The notes under the pieces are model-generated. The model ran no database searches and was not told the DNA's origin. It saw only the letters and a program-made list of their open reading frames with translations. 64,000 bases of DNA. Origin: Candidatus Obscuribacterales bacterium. Its GTDB lineage: Bacteria; Cyanobacteriota; Vampirovibrionia; Obscuribacterales; Obscuribacteraceae. Shown here in pieces: positions 54,562 through 63,088 of the stretch. The stretch's first letter is position 1; the number at the start of each line of letters is the position of its first letter. The position numbers and the translations under genes are program-made. The stretch is taken from contig JAGVKB010000112.1 in NCBI GenBank assembly GCA_020050835.1, positions 1-64,000 on the forward strand, written 5' to 3'.

Positions 54562-55118
54562 GTACCACGACTGAAGTCTTGGCGTCGGCTGAAAACAGCA
54601 TGAAAAAGGCGATCGCCGATCTAGACAAAGAGCTCCAGACCGTTCGGACTGGCAGAGCAAATCCAGCGCTGCTCGACCGAATAGAGGTCGAGTATTACGG
54701 GACGCCGACACCGCTTAAGAGCCTTGCGAACATCTCAACACCTGATGGTCGTTCGCTTTTAATTCAACCCTACGATAAGGGTAGTCTCAAGGACATCGAG
54801 CAAGGTATTCACAAATCGGGGCTAGGTCTGACACCAAACAGCGATGGTACTGTCCTTCGCATCAGCATTCCGGTGCTTACTGAAGAGCGCCGTAAAGATC
54901 TCACCAAAGTGGTAAAGAAGTACGCAGAAGATCATCGCGTCGCCATTCGAAACATTCGGCGCCACGGCGCCGACGAACTGAAGAAGTTGAAGAGCGCGCA
55001 GATCTCCGAAGACGAGATCAAGCGACAAGAAGACGCATTGCAAAAGCTCACTGACAAATACGTCAGAGAGATAGACAAAATGTGTCAGGAGAAGGAAGCT
55101 GAGGTTATGGAGGTATAG
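54558..55118 (+). CDS. frr: Ribosome recycling factor
   Basis: RRF splits post-termination ribosomes with EF-G. The 186-residue protein has the canonical helices and motifs LQTVRTGRANPALLDRIEVEYYGTPTPL, NISTPDGRSLLIQPYDK and ITEERRKDL-like LTEERRKDLTKVVKKYAEDHRVAIRNIRR. Its start overlaps pyrH by 4 bases; glmS begins 5 bases after its stop. Confidence 0.96.
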   Translation: MSTTTEVLASAENSMKKAIADLDKELQTVRTGRANPALLDRIEVEYYGTPTPLKSLANISTPDGRSLLIQPYDKGSLKDIEQGIHKSGLGLTPNSDGTVLRISIPVLTEERRKDLTKVVKKYAEDHRVAIRNIRRHGADELKKLKSAQISEDEIKRQEDALQKLTDKYVREIDKMCQEKEAEVMEV

Positions 55119-55123
55119 CTCGG

Positions 55124-57001
55124 ATGTGCGGAATCGTTGGATATCTAGGCTCCTCCCAAGCAGCGCCGGTATTGCTATCGTCACTTCGCTGTCTGGAGTA
55201 TCGCGGCTATGACTCCGCTGGAGTTGCCATCATTGAAAATGGTGAGTTAGCTGTGCTGAAAGCTGCTGGCAAACTCTCCAATCTGGAATCGCTTCTCAAC
55301 ACTAAACAGCCCCAGGCTACCGTTGGAATTGGGCACACTCGCTGGGCGACTCACGGCGTCCCTAACGACCAAAATGCTCACCCACATACAGATTGCACAG
55401 GTACCCTGGCGATCGTCCACAACGGCATCATCGAGAACTATCAGTCCTTGCGACAAGAGCTTAGCGATAACGGGCATACTTTCGAGTCTGACACCGATAC
55501 TGAAGTCGTCTCACATTTGATTGAAGATGAGTTTCGCGGATCCGGGGACATGCTTACCGCCATTCGCGGCGCTGTCCGCAGATTGGAAGGAGCTTATGCG
55601 CTGGGAGTGGTTAGTCAGATCTTTCCGGAAAAGATTTATGCGGTGAATCACCATTATTCACTCGCAGTCGGTCTGGGAGAAAACGAAAGCTACCTGGCTT
55701 CCGACAGCGTCGCTGTAAGGCAATACACCAATAAGATACTGCGACTAGAACAAAGCGAGATCGCCGAAATTAGCACCGAAGGGGTTAAGCTCTACGCCTT
55801 CGATGGCACGACTGTCAATCGCAGCCCGGTAGAAGTTGACAGCAATCCTTACGTAATCGACAAGGAGGGTCACAAACACTTCCTTCATAAAGAGATTCAC
55901 GAACAGCCGTTGATCATGCGCCAGACGCTCGGCAAGTATTTGCACCACCCAGAAAAGCCGGTTGATTTCTCGGCTGCCAACGGCAGCGGGCATCATTGTG
56001 GCGATTCGTCATACGGCGTACATCTTTCCAAGGAAGACCTGAAGAAAGTCCGGCGGATTTTCATTGTAGCTTGCGGCACCGCCTATCACGCCGGCTTGGT
56101 CGGCAAGTATGTGCTGGAAGAGTTGTGCGGAATTCCGGTAGAAGTCGAGATCGCATCCGAGATGCGCGGCAGAAATCTGCTCGTAAATGGCGAGACTCTG
56201 ACTGTCGCCGTCAGTCAATCCGGGGAGACGGCAGACACGCTTGCCGCTATCACCGAGGCCAAGAGCAAAGGCTCGATGACTCTTGGCATCACCAATAGAC
56301 CGGACTCGCACCTGGCGCAGATTACGCCCAATTTGATCGTCACCGAATGCGGTATCGAGGTTTCGGTCGCTGCCACCAAGACCTTTGTCGCCCAGTGTGC
56401 ATGCTTCTATCTGCTTGCCCTGCACATCGCCGAAGAGCTTGGCACCATCCCAGCGGCGCGTATTCTCGAAATCAAAGCCCAGTTACTGGCAATTCCGGCC
56501 TTGCAAGAGCAGATACTTGCCCGCGAAGATGTAGTCCGATTGAAGTCGCTTCGGCATGCTGAAGCTCACGACGTCGTCTTCATCGGTCGGGGCATGAATT
56601 ATCCGATCGCTCTGGAAGGCGCGCTCAAACTTAAGGAGCTCTCCTACATCCATGCCTCCGGTTACGCGGCCGGCGAGCTCAAGCACGGGCCAATTGCGGT
56701 ACTGGATCGCAATGTACCGGTGATAACGGTGCTCGTGCCTGGTGCGGTTTACGAAAAGACACTCTCGAATGCCCAGGAAGCCCGAGCCCGTAATGCCCAG
56801 ATGATTGCCGTAGCAATTGACGGGGATGAGCAGGCGACAAAGATTTTCGACACCATCTTGCGCATTCCACCGGTTGACGAATTTCTCAGCCCGCTCTTAA
56901 CGGTAATCCCGCTTCAACTGCTGTCCTACTTCATCGCAGATTACCTCGGCAAAGATGTCGATCAACCGCGAAATCTGGCCAAATCGGTGACAGTCGAGTA
57001 A
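55124..57001 (+). CDS. glmS: Glutamine-fructose-6-phosphate aminotransferase (isomerizing)
   Basis: GlmS makes glucosamine-6-phosphate from fructose-6-phosphate and glutamine, the entry step to UDP-GlcNAc, peptidoglycan and lipid A. The 625-residue protein starts MCGIVGYLG with the Ntn nucleophile Cys2, then YRGYDSAGVA, GHTRWATHG and HNGIIENY in the glutaminase domain. Two SIS domains follow (ACGTAYHAGLVGKYVLE, SQSGETADTLAAI, KELSYIHASGYAAGELKHGP). It is a little longer than the usual 610 residues because of an insertion near 265-290. No glmS ribozyme is evident: only 5 bases separate it from frr. Confidence 0.95.
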   Translation: MCGIVGYLGSSQAAPVLLSSLRCLEYRGYDSAGVAIIENGELAVLKAAGKLSNLESLLNTKQPQATVGIGHTRWATHGVPNDQNAHPHTDCTGTLAIVHNGIIENYQSLRQELSDNGHTFESDTDTEVVSHLIEDEFRGSGDMLTAIRGAVRRLEGAYALGVVSQIFPEKIYAVNHHYSLAVGLGENESYLASDSVAVRQYTNKILRLEQSEIAEISTEGVKLYAFDGTTVNRSPVEVDSNPYVIDKEGHKHFLHKEIHEQPLIMRQTLGKYLHHPEKPVDFSAANGSGHHCGDSSYGVHLSKEDLKKVRRIFIVACGTAYHAGLVGKYVLEELCGIPVEVEIASEMRGRNLLVNGETLTVAVSQSGETADTLAAITEAKSKGSMTLGITNRPDSHLAQITPNLIVTECGIEVSVAATKTFVAQCACFYLLALHIAEELGTIPAARILEIKAQLLAIPALQEQILAREDVVRLKSLRHAEAHDVVFIGRGMNYPIALEGALKLKELSYIHASGYAAGELKHGPIAVLDRNVPVITVLVPGAVYEKTLSNAQEARARNAQMIAVAIDGDEQATKIFDTILRIPPVDEFLSPLLTVIPLQLLSYFIADYLGKDVDQPRNLAKSVTVE

Positions 57002-57083
57002 GAGGCTGGTTCGGTCCGAACTTAAGTGGGTTTAAGCTCCCTTCTTAACATGACCCGAACGCTCCTCATCGCTCCCTGCCTAT

Positions 57084-57130
57084 GTAGTAAAGAATGCCCG
57101 GTCCTTTCGGTACCGGGCATTCTTTACTAC
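57084..57130. terminator. Bidirectional terminator between glmS and the secretin gene
   Basis: A perfect 19-bp stem (57084-57102 with 57112-57130) and a 9-base loop lie between the convergent glmS and secretin genes. It overlaps the secretin stop codon by four bases. Both arms carry A/T-rich outer ends (TTCTTTACTAC and its complement), fitting termination in both directions. Confidence 0.75.
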
Positions 57131-60100
57131 ATCTGTTTCGGTCCGCTTGTTCCTTCAGTCAGAGTCGGCGGATCTTCTTCAACCAGCTTAGGAGTAATGA
57201 GCAGCATGAGCTCAGTCCGGTTGCGCCCTTTCAAACTGTTGCGGAAGAGCGCGCCCATCACTGGCATTTCAGCTAAGTATGGAACTTTGGAGAGCTGAGC
57301 CGATTCATTCTCGCGGAACAGTCCCCCGAGCACAAGAGTTTGACCATCTTTGACACGAACCTCCTGGTTCATGACGTCTCGAATGCTCAAGAGCGTAACG
57401 GTAGTTTGCGAGGGCGGCTGACCGAATGTCGTGGGCGGACCGAGCGGTGCGGAGACCTGTGGTCTCAGTCGCATCGTGATGAATCCGTCTTGGGTGACCT
57501 TGGGCAGCACATCGAGAAATACTCCCGCTTTTGTAAGTTCGACGTTGGTGGTAACCGAGGTGATGGTGGCGACGGAGGTAACTTTGTGCAGCACTTCATC
57601 AGCGATGATGATCATCGCCTCCGTGTTGTCTCCGACCAATATGCTTGGATTGGCCACAATCTTTGCCTTGTTGGTTTGCAGCAACAGGTTTAAATTAATA
57701 CCGAGTCCGGTCGGCAAGGTAGCTATGTTGGCTCTTCCGCCGGCGGCCTTACTGAGTGTCAGGAAGTTGAATCCGGATTGAGCAGCAGCCAACGGCGTAA
57801 CTCCGGCCACCGGAGTGGAAAGCACCGGAAACAGCGCTCCCAACAACCCGGTGAAACCGGTGTTGTTAGACGGTGTCGGCACGGTCGAGCCGCCCAAGAT
57901 CGGCTGAGTTTGCAAGTTGCCGGGATTGAGTGAATAACTCTGCTGCCTTGAGAATGCTTGAGCTACAGCAGTAGCCAGAGCGCTGTTGAAGGTGTTGTTG
58001 AAAGTATCGGTGACGGTGTTTGTATTGCTGAGCGCCAGCGCCGGCGGCGGGCTCGTAAACGTGGTTGTATTGGTGGCGGTCCCCTGACTGCCGTTGGAAT
58101 TCGCAGCATTGGTCGTGAAGCTGCTGGTATTCGAGTTCGGTCCATTCTGGGCCACATCGGTGACAAGCGGACCCGGTCTAGCCAAGCTTCCCAAGCCTGG
58201 CAAAGATTGAATCAGCGGCTGCAATCCCGGACCAAGCACCGTGCCGGACAGTCCCTGTCCCTGCAAGTTCATCTGGGCTCCGAGCTGCCTTAAACCCTGA
58301 TTGGTTATTTCGATCAGAGAGGCCTGAATGTGAATCTGTTTTGGACGACGATCCAGGAAATGAATCGCTTCTTCGGCCACAGTTAGATCGTCGGGAGTAC
58401 CGACAATAATCACCTGCCGGTTCTTCACGTCCGGAATTACGATTGCACCACCGCCATTTTGCTCGACCGTATAATCAGTCGGGGTTTCCTGGAACTGCCT
58501 GATCTGCTGAGAACCAGGGTCGGTAGAGGCATTGTTGAAGCCCACCCCTTCCTGCGTCTGCGCTCTACTGATACCGCGCAATTGCCTGTTTTGATCCGGG
58601 CGAGTGGTCTGGTTGTTCTCGTCGGTAAACTCACCTTCTTCGACGGATGCCCCGCTGTTATTCTTTCTGTCGGCCGAACGCAGCTCCTTCTTGGCACCAC
58701 CCTCACCAAGCGATTGCAAATCAGACTCGATTCTCGTTTCACCTTCATTCCCGGTCGAGTTCCGGTCTGTATTGCCGTTCTTACGTCTCAAAGCAGTCGT
58801 GAAATCCGGAACCATGCCCTTGTTGAATACCGAAGCGTGAAGAATTACAGCGACATCAAAGGCATGCGCATAACTCAATTTGAAGGCTCTGGCCATCGGA
58901 CGGTTCAGTCCAAGCTGAGTCATCGCCTGCATGGTACCGACTATCACTGTATTGTTGTCGAGTACGCGGCTCTGCAAACCAGCGGCGGCCAGCACGCTGT
59001 CCATCGCCTCGTTTAACGTGACGTCCTTCAGATCGCCCGAGATCTTGCCTCTTACAGATTGATCAATCAAAATATTAAGTCCGCCGCGACGAGCCAACTC
59101 GCCGATCACCTCTTTTACCGGCGTATCGCGAAAGCTCAGGTTGCGAATCAACTCCTCACGGGCAAAGAGCTTGAACGGCCGGCGAATTTTCACCTGCCCG
59201 CTAGTGGTTGGCAACTGGGTATCTCGCTTGTCCACCAGCTTGCCTGTGATTGGTTGCCCGGTGCTGCCGGGAAGCTGAGCTAGCGGCTGAGGCTCAGTCA
59301 CCTCGGCTGGTGTCACGCTCCTGAGAGACTGATTCGGCTCCTCGGCAACCTTGGCTGCAGCGGAATCAGAGGCTAGTGATTCCTCGGCTGGTCTGGCAAC
59401 CGGCGGATTTGAAGCAGCGGGCTCAGCCGCTGCTTGCGGTGGTACTGGATTCGCATTGGCTGCAGCAGCCGCTACCGGCGGTGGCGCTTGGACAGGACTG
59501 GCCGGGGCAGACACAGCCTGTGGTGCCGGCAAATTCAAAGCAGCCGGCGCAGCTACGACTCGGGGCTCCGCTGGACTAGAAGCGGACGGAGCAGCTGCTA
59601 GTTTGGGCGCCGGCGAACTGGGAGCGGCCGCCATCTCCGCTGCTTTGGGAAGCGATGCGCTAACGGCAGGCGTCTCCTCGGTAATTCGCAAGATCGGCGA
59701 GCTGGCAGCAGCCGATCTGGCGGCGGTCGTCGCCGCAGCAGAATTGGGTGAAGCTGGTTCGGCGGCAGACTTGCTGGGGCCGGAACTGAAGGTGTTGGTC
59801 GCCGAATCAATATGAATTGAGCCGGTACCCTCGGCCGATTCACTGGATTCCGGAGAGAATCTCAAAGCCACCGGCGCCAAGGATGGTGCCGGCGGTGCAA
59901 CTTGTTGAGCCAGGAAAGGCACGGACTTAACAGTCTTGACAGCAGGCGACGGCACGCCACCGCCTGCGGCATCAACTCGGGGCGACACCGCCGATGAAAC
60001 TACTGACTGAGCTGGCGTAGCTGCTGGTGCAATTGTCTTGATGGAGACATCTCCACCAATCACTCCAGGCATTGCGGCTTCCTGCGCCAACACCGGATTT

Positions 60101-60177
60101 ACGGTAACCAAAAAGGCGGACAAAAGTCCAACCGCTCTGATTCTTCTTGCCAGCTCGCCTCTTGTCAGGCGGGTCAT
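57127..60177 (-). CDS. Outer-membrane secretin (PilQ/GspD family) with long low-complexity region
   Basis: This is a 1016-residue protein. The signal peptide ends near residue 31 (NPVLAQE). Residues about 75-320 are Ala/Pro/Ser-rich and repetitive. Residues about 335-440 contain an STN-like domain (RNLSFRDTPVKEVIGELARRGGLNILIDQSVRGKISGDLK, LNEAMDSVLAAAGL). An N-type region with FKLSYAHAFDVAVILHA and IVIPDVKNRQVIIVGTPDDL follows. The C-terminal secretin domain has VVNPSILV-like IVANPSILVGDNTEA, VFLDVLPKVTQDGFITMRLRPQVS and KVPYLAEMPVMGALFRNS, then RTELMLLITPKLV. Such proteins form a ring-shaped outer-membrane channel for type IV pili or type II secretion. No pilM-P or gsp genes are adjacent. 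SD AGGA lies six bases before the start. Confidence 0.85.
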   Translation of the reverse strand: MTRLTRGELARRIRAVGLLSAFLVTVNPVLAQEAAMPGVIGGDVSIKTIAPAATPAQSVVSSAVSPRVDAAGGGVPSPAVKTVKSVPFLAQQVAPPAPSLAPVALRFSPESSESAEGTGSIHIDSATNTFSSGPSKSAAEPASPNSAAATTAARSAAASSPILRITEETPAVSASLPKAAEMAAAPSSPAPKLAAAPSASSPAEPRVVAAPAALNLPAPQAVSAPASPVQAPPPVAAAAANANPVPPQAAAEPAASNPPVARPAEESLASDSAAAKVAEEPNQSLRSVTPAEVTEPQPLAQLPGSTGQPITGKLVDKRDTQLPTTSGQVKIRRPFKLFAREELIRNLSFRDTPVKEVIGELARRGGLNILIDQSVRGKISGDLKDVTLNEAMDSVLAAAGLQSRVLDNNTVIVGTMQAMTQLGLNRPMARAFKLSYAHAFDVAVILHASVFNKGMVPDFTTALRRKNGNTDRNSTGNEGETRIESDLQSLGEGGAKKELRSADRKNNSGASVEEGEFTDENNQTTRPDQNRQLRGISRAQTQEGVGFNNASTDPGSQQIRQFQETPTDYTVEQNGGGAIVIPDVKNRQVIIVGTPDDLTVAEEAIHFLDRRPKQIHIQASLIEITNQGLRQLGAQMNLQGQGLSGTVLGPGLQPLIQSLPGLGSLARPGPLVTDVAQNGPNSNTSSFTTNAANSNGSQGTATNTTTFTSPPPALALSNTNTVTDTFNNTFNSALATAVAQAFSRQQSYSLNPGNLQTQPILGGSTVPTPSNNTGFTGLLGALFPVLSTPVAGVTPLAAAQSGFNFLTLSKAAGGRANIATLPTGLGINLNLLLQTNKAKIVANPSILVGDNTEAMIIIADEVLHKVTSVATITSVTTNVELTKAGVFLDVLPKVTQDGFITMRLRPQVSAPLGPPTTFGQPPSQTTVTLLSIRDVMNQEVRVKDGQTLVLGGLFRENESAQLSKVPYLAEMPVMGALFRNSLKGRNRTELMLLITPKLVEEDPPTLTEGTSGPKQM

Positions 60178-60485
60178 TCCTTGTCCTGTCTAGTCTCTTG
60201 AGCGAACCTACACGTTGGGTTTAGCTCGCATGAAAAACTGCCTAAGCTGGACGCAACACGACAATATTACACTCATTCCGATAAATTGCAATGAGTTAAT
60301 CTACAGCCATAATGGTATCAGATACACATCATTCGCATATTTATCATGGCAAAACGATCCCCGATCACCAATATCGATCATGACAAGTTTTCGCCCGAAA
60401 CAAGTCGATCACATCCTTGCAAACAGCGATTTTTTATGATTACCGAACAACCGATCTAGAAACCTACCAACCCCTGTCAATTCAA
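60178..60485. other. Intergenic region upstream of the secretin gene, 308 bases
   Basis: This region is AT-rich. On the minus strand TTGCAA and TAATAT at 16 bases distance (about 60255-60285) are a weak promoter candidate for the secretin gene. Several GATC-containing short repeats (CGATCA, GATCG) occur at 60355-60385. No gene is recognised. Confidence 0.35.
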
Positions 60486-61727
60486 TTAACGCTTGGTCGT
60501 CGTGAGTCGGTGAATCGCCACTTCGAGATTGTTGCGCGCTTCGGTCAGGTGTGGATTTAAGCGAAGGGCGAGCCGATATTCGCCGATCGCGGACATAATG
60601 TCTCCGCCACCATAGAGGGCAAAACCGAGATCGTTGCGAGCCCTCGCATTCAGCGGATCAAGCACCACCGCCTGCTTGAACTCGTCGATGGCACCGGTGG
60701 TGTTGCCGGAGCTAAAGAGGCAACGACCTAAAGCAAGATGGCTGTCCGGAAAGCTAGGATTGAGAAGACTAGCTTGCCTGGCTGTTCTCAAAGCAGCCTG
60801 GACATCGCCTGATTGCAACAGGGCATTGGTAAGAGCTACCTGCGCTCGCGAAGAACTCTGTTCAATTGATACAGCTTGCCTGGCCGCCTTCAAGGCACCG
60901 GCAGTATCACCGGCAACCAACAGTGCTTCCGACAGCCCGGAAAATGCTGATGCCGACTGCTTAAGAGAGATCGCCCGACGATACTCGTTGACTGCTTCAG
61001 AATAATTGAGCCCTCGGCTGAGCGATTCGGCAAATAAAAGATGAGTATCTGAGAATTCGGGGGACAACTCGACCGATCTTCTAAATTGAGTCAGCGCTTC
61101 GGAATGATCCCCGATCAGATCGAGCACCTTTGCAAGTTGCGCTCTGGCGATTGCATCGCTCGGGTTGAGATCAATTGCGGTGTTCAGCTCTGTGGAAGCG
61201 CCCTCATAATCACCAGCCAATGCGAGGTATGTACCGAGCTTTAGCCTGAGATCGAAATCCTTGGGGTTGTCAGTCACCTGGCGGCGCAACTTCACAATTG
61301 TCTCGCCTATTACTCTTAAATCGTTTTGACTCTTCTCCAGGGTGAGCAAAGCTGTTTCAGCCGGCTGCTTGTCACCACCACTAGTGGCATTGCCAGAGTT
61401 GGTCGTCCATTCGACACTGCTGCCGCTGTTGGGCTTGTCGCCGCCGCCTGGAAATCCGCGGGTGGATGGCACCAGAGTCGCAGGCAAAGAATCACCGGCG
61501 GCAGAGGCGGGCATGACCGACCAGCGAGACAGAGCGATATCTTCCTTTGCTAAGCCAGGCGAAAGCTCAACCTTGGCCACCGGCGCGCGCTTGCTGCCCG
61601 CCGCTAACTTGCCGGTGACAGCAAAAGCTGGGCGCCCGGGCGCGCTCAAGGCAAGTCCGGACACGAGCAACACCGCAATTATTCGTTTACCAATCGGCAC
61701 GTTTATCAAGTTAGAGGTAGAGCGCAC
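60486..61727 (-). CDS. Exported TPR protein
   Basis: This is a 413-residue protein with a hydrophobic signal segment (RIIAVLLVSGLALSAPGRPAFAV, about 14-36). A Ser/Gly-rich linker follows, then about seven consecutive 34-residue TPRs from about residue 150 to the end (GASTELNTAIDLNPSDAIARAQL, ALTQFRRSVELSPEFSDTHLL, AIDEFKQAVVLDPLNARARNDLG, AIGEYRLALRLNPHLTEARNNL). GTG 61727 is the start used; a later GTG (residue 11, MPIGKRIIAV) is an alternative. PilF/PilW-type TPR proteins help secretins assemble, so a link with the downstream secretin is possible but is an inference from position only. Confidence 0.75.
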   Translation of the reverse strand: MRSTSNLINVPIGKRIIAVLLVSGLALSAPGRPAFAVTGKLAAGSKRAPVAKVELSPGLAKEDIALSRWSVMPASAAGDSLPATLVPSTRGFPGGGDKPNSGSSVEWTTNSGNATSGGDKQPAETALLTLEKSQNDLRVIGETIVKLRRQVTDNPKDFDLRLKLGTYLALAGDYEGASTELNTAIDLNPSDAIARAQLAKVLDLIGDHSEALTQFRRSVELSPEFSDTHLLFAESLSRGLNYSEAVNEYRRAISLKQSASAFSGLSEALLVAGDTAGALKAARQAVSIEQSSSRAQVALTNALLQSGDVQAALRTARQASLLNPSFPDSHLALGRCLFSSGNTTGAIDEFKQAVVLDPLNARARNDLGFALYGGGDIMSAIGEYRLALRLNPHLTEARNNLEVAIHRLTTTKR

Positions 61728-61774
61728 CTCGGTATTTTAGTATAACTAACGAAGATCTTGGAGATCAGTACAAA

Positions 61775-62899
61775 TTGGACGCACTGAGCGCATACATTCA
61801 CATTCCATTTTGCACATACAAATGCGACTTTTGCGACTTTACTGCATTTGCTGGTCTGGATCATCTGTCTGAGGAATACGGACAGATAGTCTGCCAGGAG
61901 ATTTCAGATCGATTGAAGGCACGATGCGATAAGCCGTTATTGAATTCAATCTTCTATGGGGGAGGCACGCCCGGGTTGGTCGCCCCTGCAATCATCGCGG
62001 AGATCGACCAGACGCTCCGGCAGCATGCGCTTGTGTCGCCCGAGGCAGAAGTGACGCTCGAGACGACCCCGCACTCTATCAGCCTGGAAAAGGCAAAAGC
62101 CTGGCTTGACATGGGAATAAATCGTATTTCAATCGGCATTCAATCGTTAAGCGATCTCGAGCTGAAAGCAGTCGGTCGCGATCACACCCGCGCGCAAGCT
62201 TTAAGCGGAATTGACCTGGCGGTTGAAGCAGGGTTTACCAATATAAGCACTGATTTAATGTACGGACTGCCGGAGCAGACACTTGAAAGCTGGCAACTTA
62301 CTCTCAATGAGGTTCTTGAGCTGGGTTTGCCTCACCTTTCAGCCTACGGTCTGCAACTATCGACCAATTCGCCGCTGAGCGGGCGCTATCCGCGCGACTC
62401 ACCAGCCTATCCCACCGAAGAGCAATTCGTGGAGTTCTATCATGTGCTCACCAAGCTGGCTGACGCTTTTGGTCTCGAGCAGTATGAAATCTCCAATTTC
62501 AGCCGATCGGGCTTCGAGTCGACCCACAACCTGTCTTACTGGAGCAATAATGACTATTTTGCTTTCGGGGTCGGAGCCCACCGCTACGTCGATGGGGCCA
62601 GAAGCGCCAATTGGCGATCGCTCAAACGGTACATGACGGACTGGCTGGGCGACGAATTGTATGAGCAGATTGATGCTTCGACCAGGATAAAAGAGGCGAT
62701 CTTCCTGGCATTGAGGACCAGACGAGGTATTGATCTGAGCCGGTTCGAGCGCCAGTATGGAGTCGACCTTTTTCGACTCTTCAACAAGCAGATCAAGCGC
62801 CTGACCGAAGGCGGTCTATTGGAATCTGACGGCAAGCACCTTTGGCTCACCCAACCGGGTGTCCTGGTTAGCAATCTGGTCATGGCTGAGTTCATGTAA
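61775..62899 (+). CDS. hemW: HemW-like radical SAM protein
   Basis: HemW is a radical SAM heme chaperone related to HemN; older annotations call it oxygen-independent coproporphyrinogen III oxidase. The 374-residue protein has the cluster motif C13-x3-C17-x2-C20 (CTYKCDFC) and YGGGTPG, then the E-T-T-P-H segment and DLMYGLPEQTLESW, YEISNFSRSG, HNLSYWSNNDYFAFGVGAHRYVDG typical of HemW. It starts at TTG 61775 with GGAG 11 bases upstream. It is divergent from the TPR gene. Confidence 0.9.
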   Translation: MDALSAYIHIPFCTYKCDFCDFTAFAGLDHLSEEYGQIVCQEISDRLKARCDKPLLNSIFYGGGTPGLVAPAIIAEIDQTLRQHALVSPEAEVTLETTPHSISLEKAKAWLDMGINRISIGIQSLSDLELKAVGRDHTRAQALSGIDLAVEAGFTNISTDLMYGLPEQTLESWQLTLNEVLELGLPHLSAYGLQLSTNSPLSGRYPRDSPAYPTEEQFVEFYHVLTKLADAFGLEQYEISNFSRSGFESTHNLSYWSNNDYFAFGVGAHRYVDGARSANWRSLKRYMTDWLGDELYEQIDASTRIKEAIFLALRTRRGIDLSRFERQYGVDLFRLFNKQIKRLTEGGLLESDGKHLWLTQPGVLVSNLVMAEFM

Positions 62900-63088
62900 C
62901 TCGCCGGTGCACTGACTGCACGACTTCGGCTGCCGGCAGCCGCAACCGCAGCCGGTGAGCTGAGTCTTCTGGGTCGAAGCGCTGTTTGCTTAAAATTTTC
63001 AAGCTGGGGTATGGTTATTAAGGAGAGTAAGTCCAGTTCAGCTTCGTTTCGGAAGTAAAACAAGAGCGGCAGCAGCACTTCTACGACA

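Noticed and set aside
55119-55123. glmS ribozyme upstream of glmS
   Set aside because: Only five bases separate glmS from frr, too little for the ribozyme, and none of its core is seen inside frr.
60215-60439. 74-codon plus-strand frame upstream of the secretin gene
   Set aside because: It has no Shine-Dalgarno, its composition is unlike the other proteins, and it lies in an AT-rich control region.
62900-63088. GC-rich inverted repeats after hemW as a terminator
   Set aside because: The hairpins around CGGCTGCCGGCAGCCG are not followed by a T-run on either strand, so they are recorded only as possible structure.
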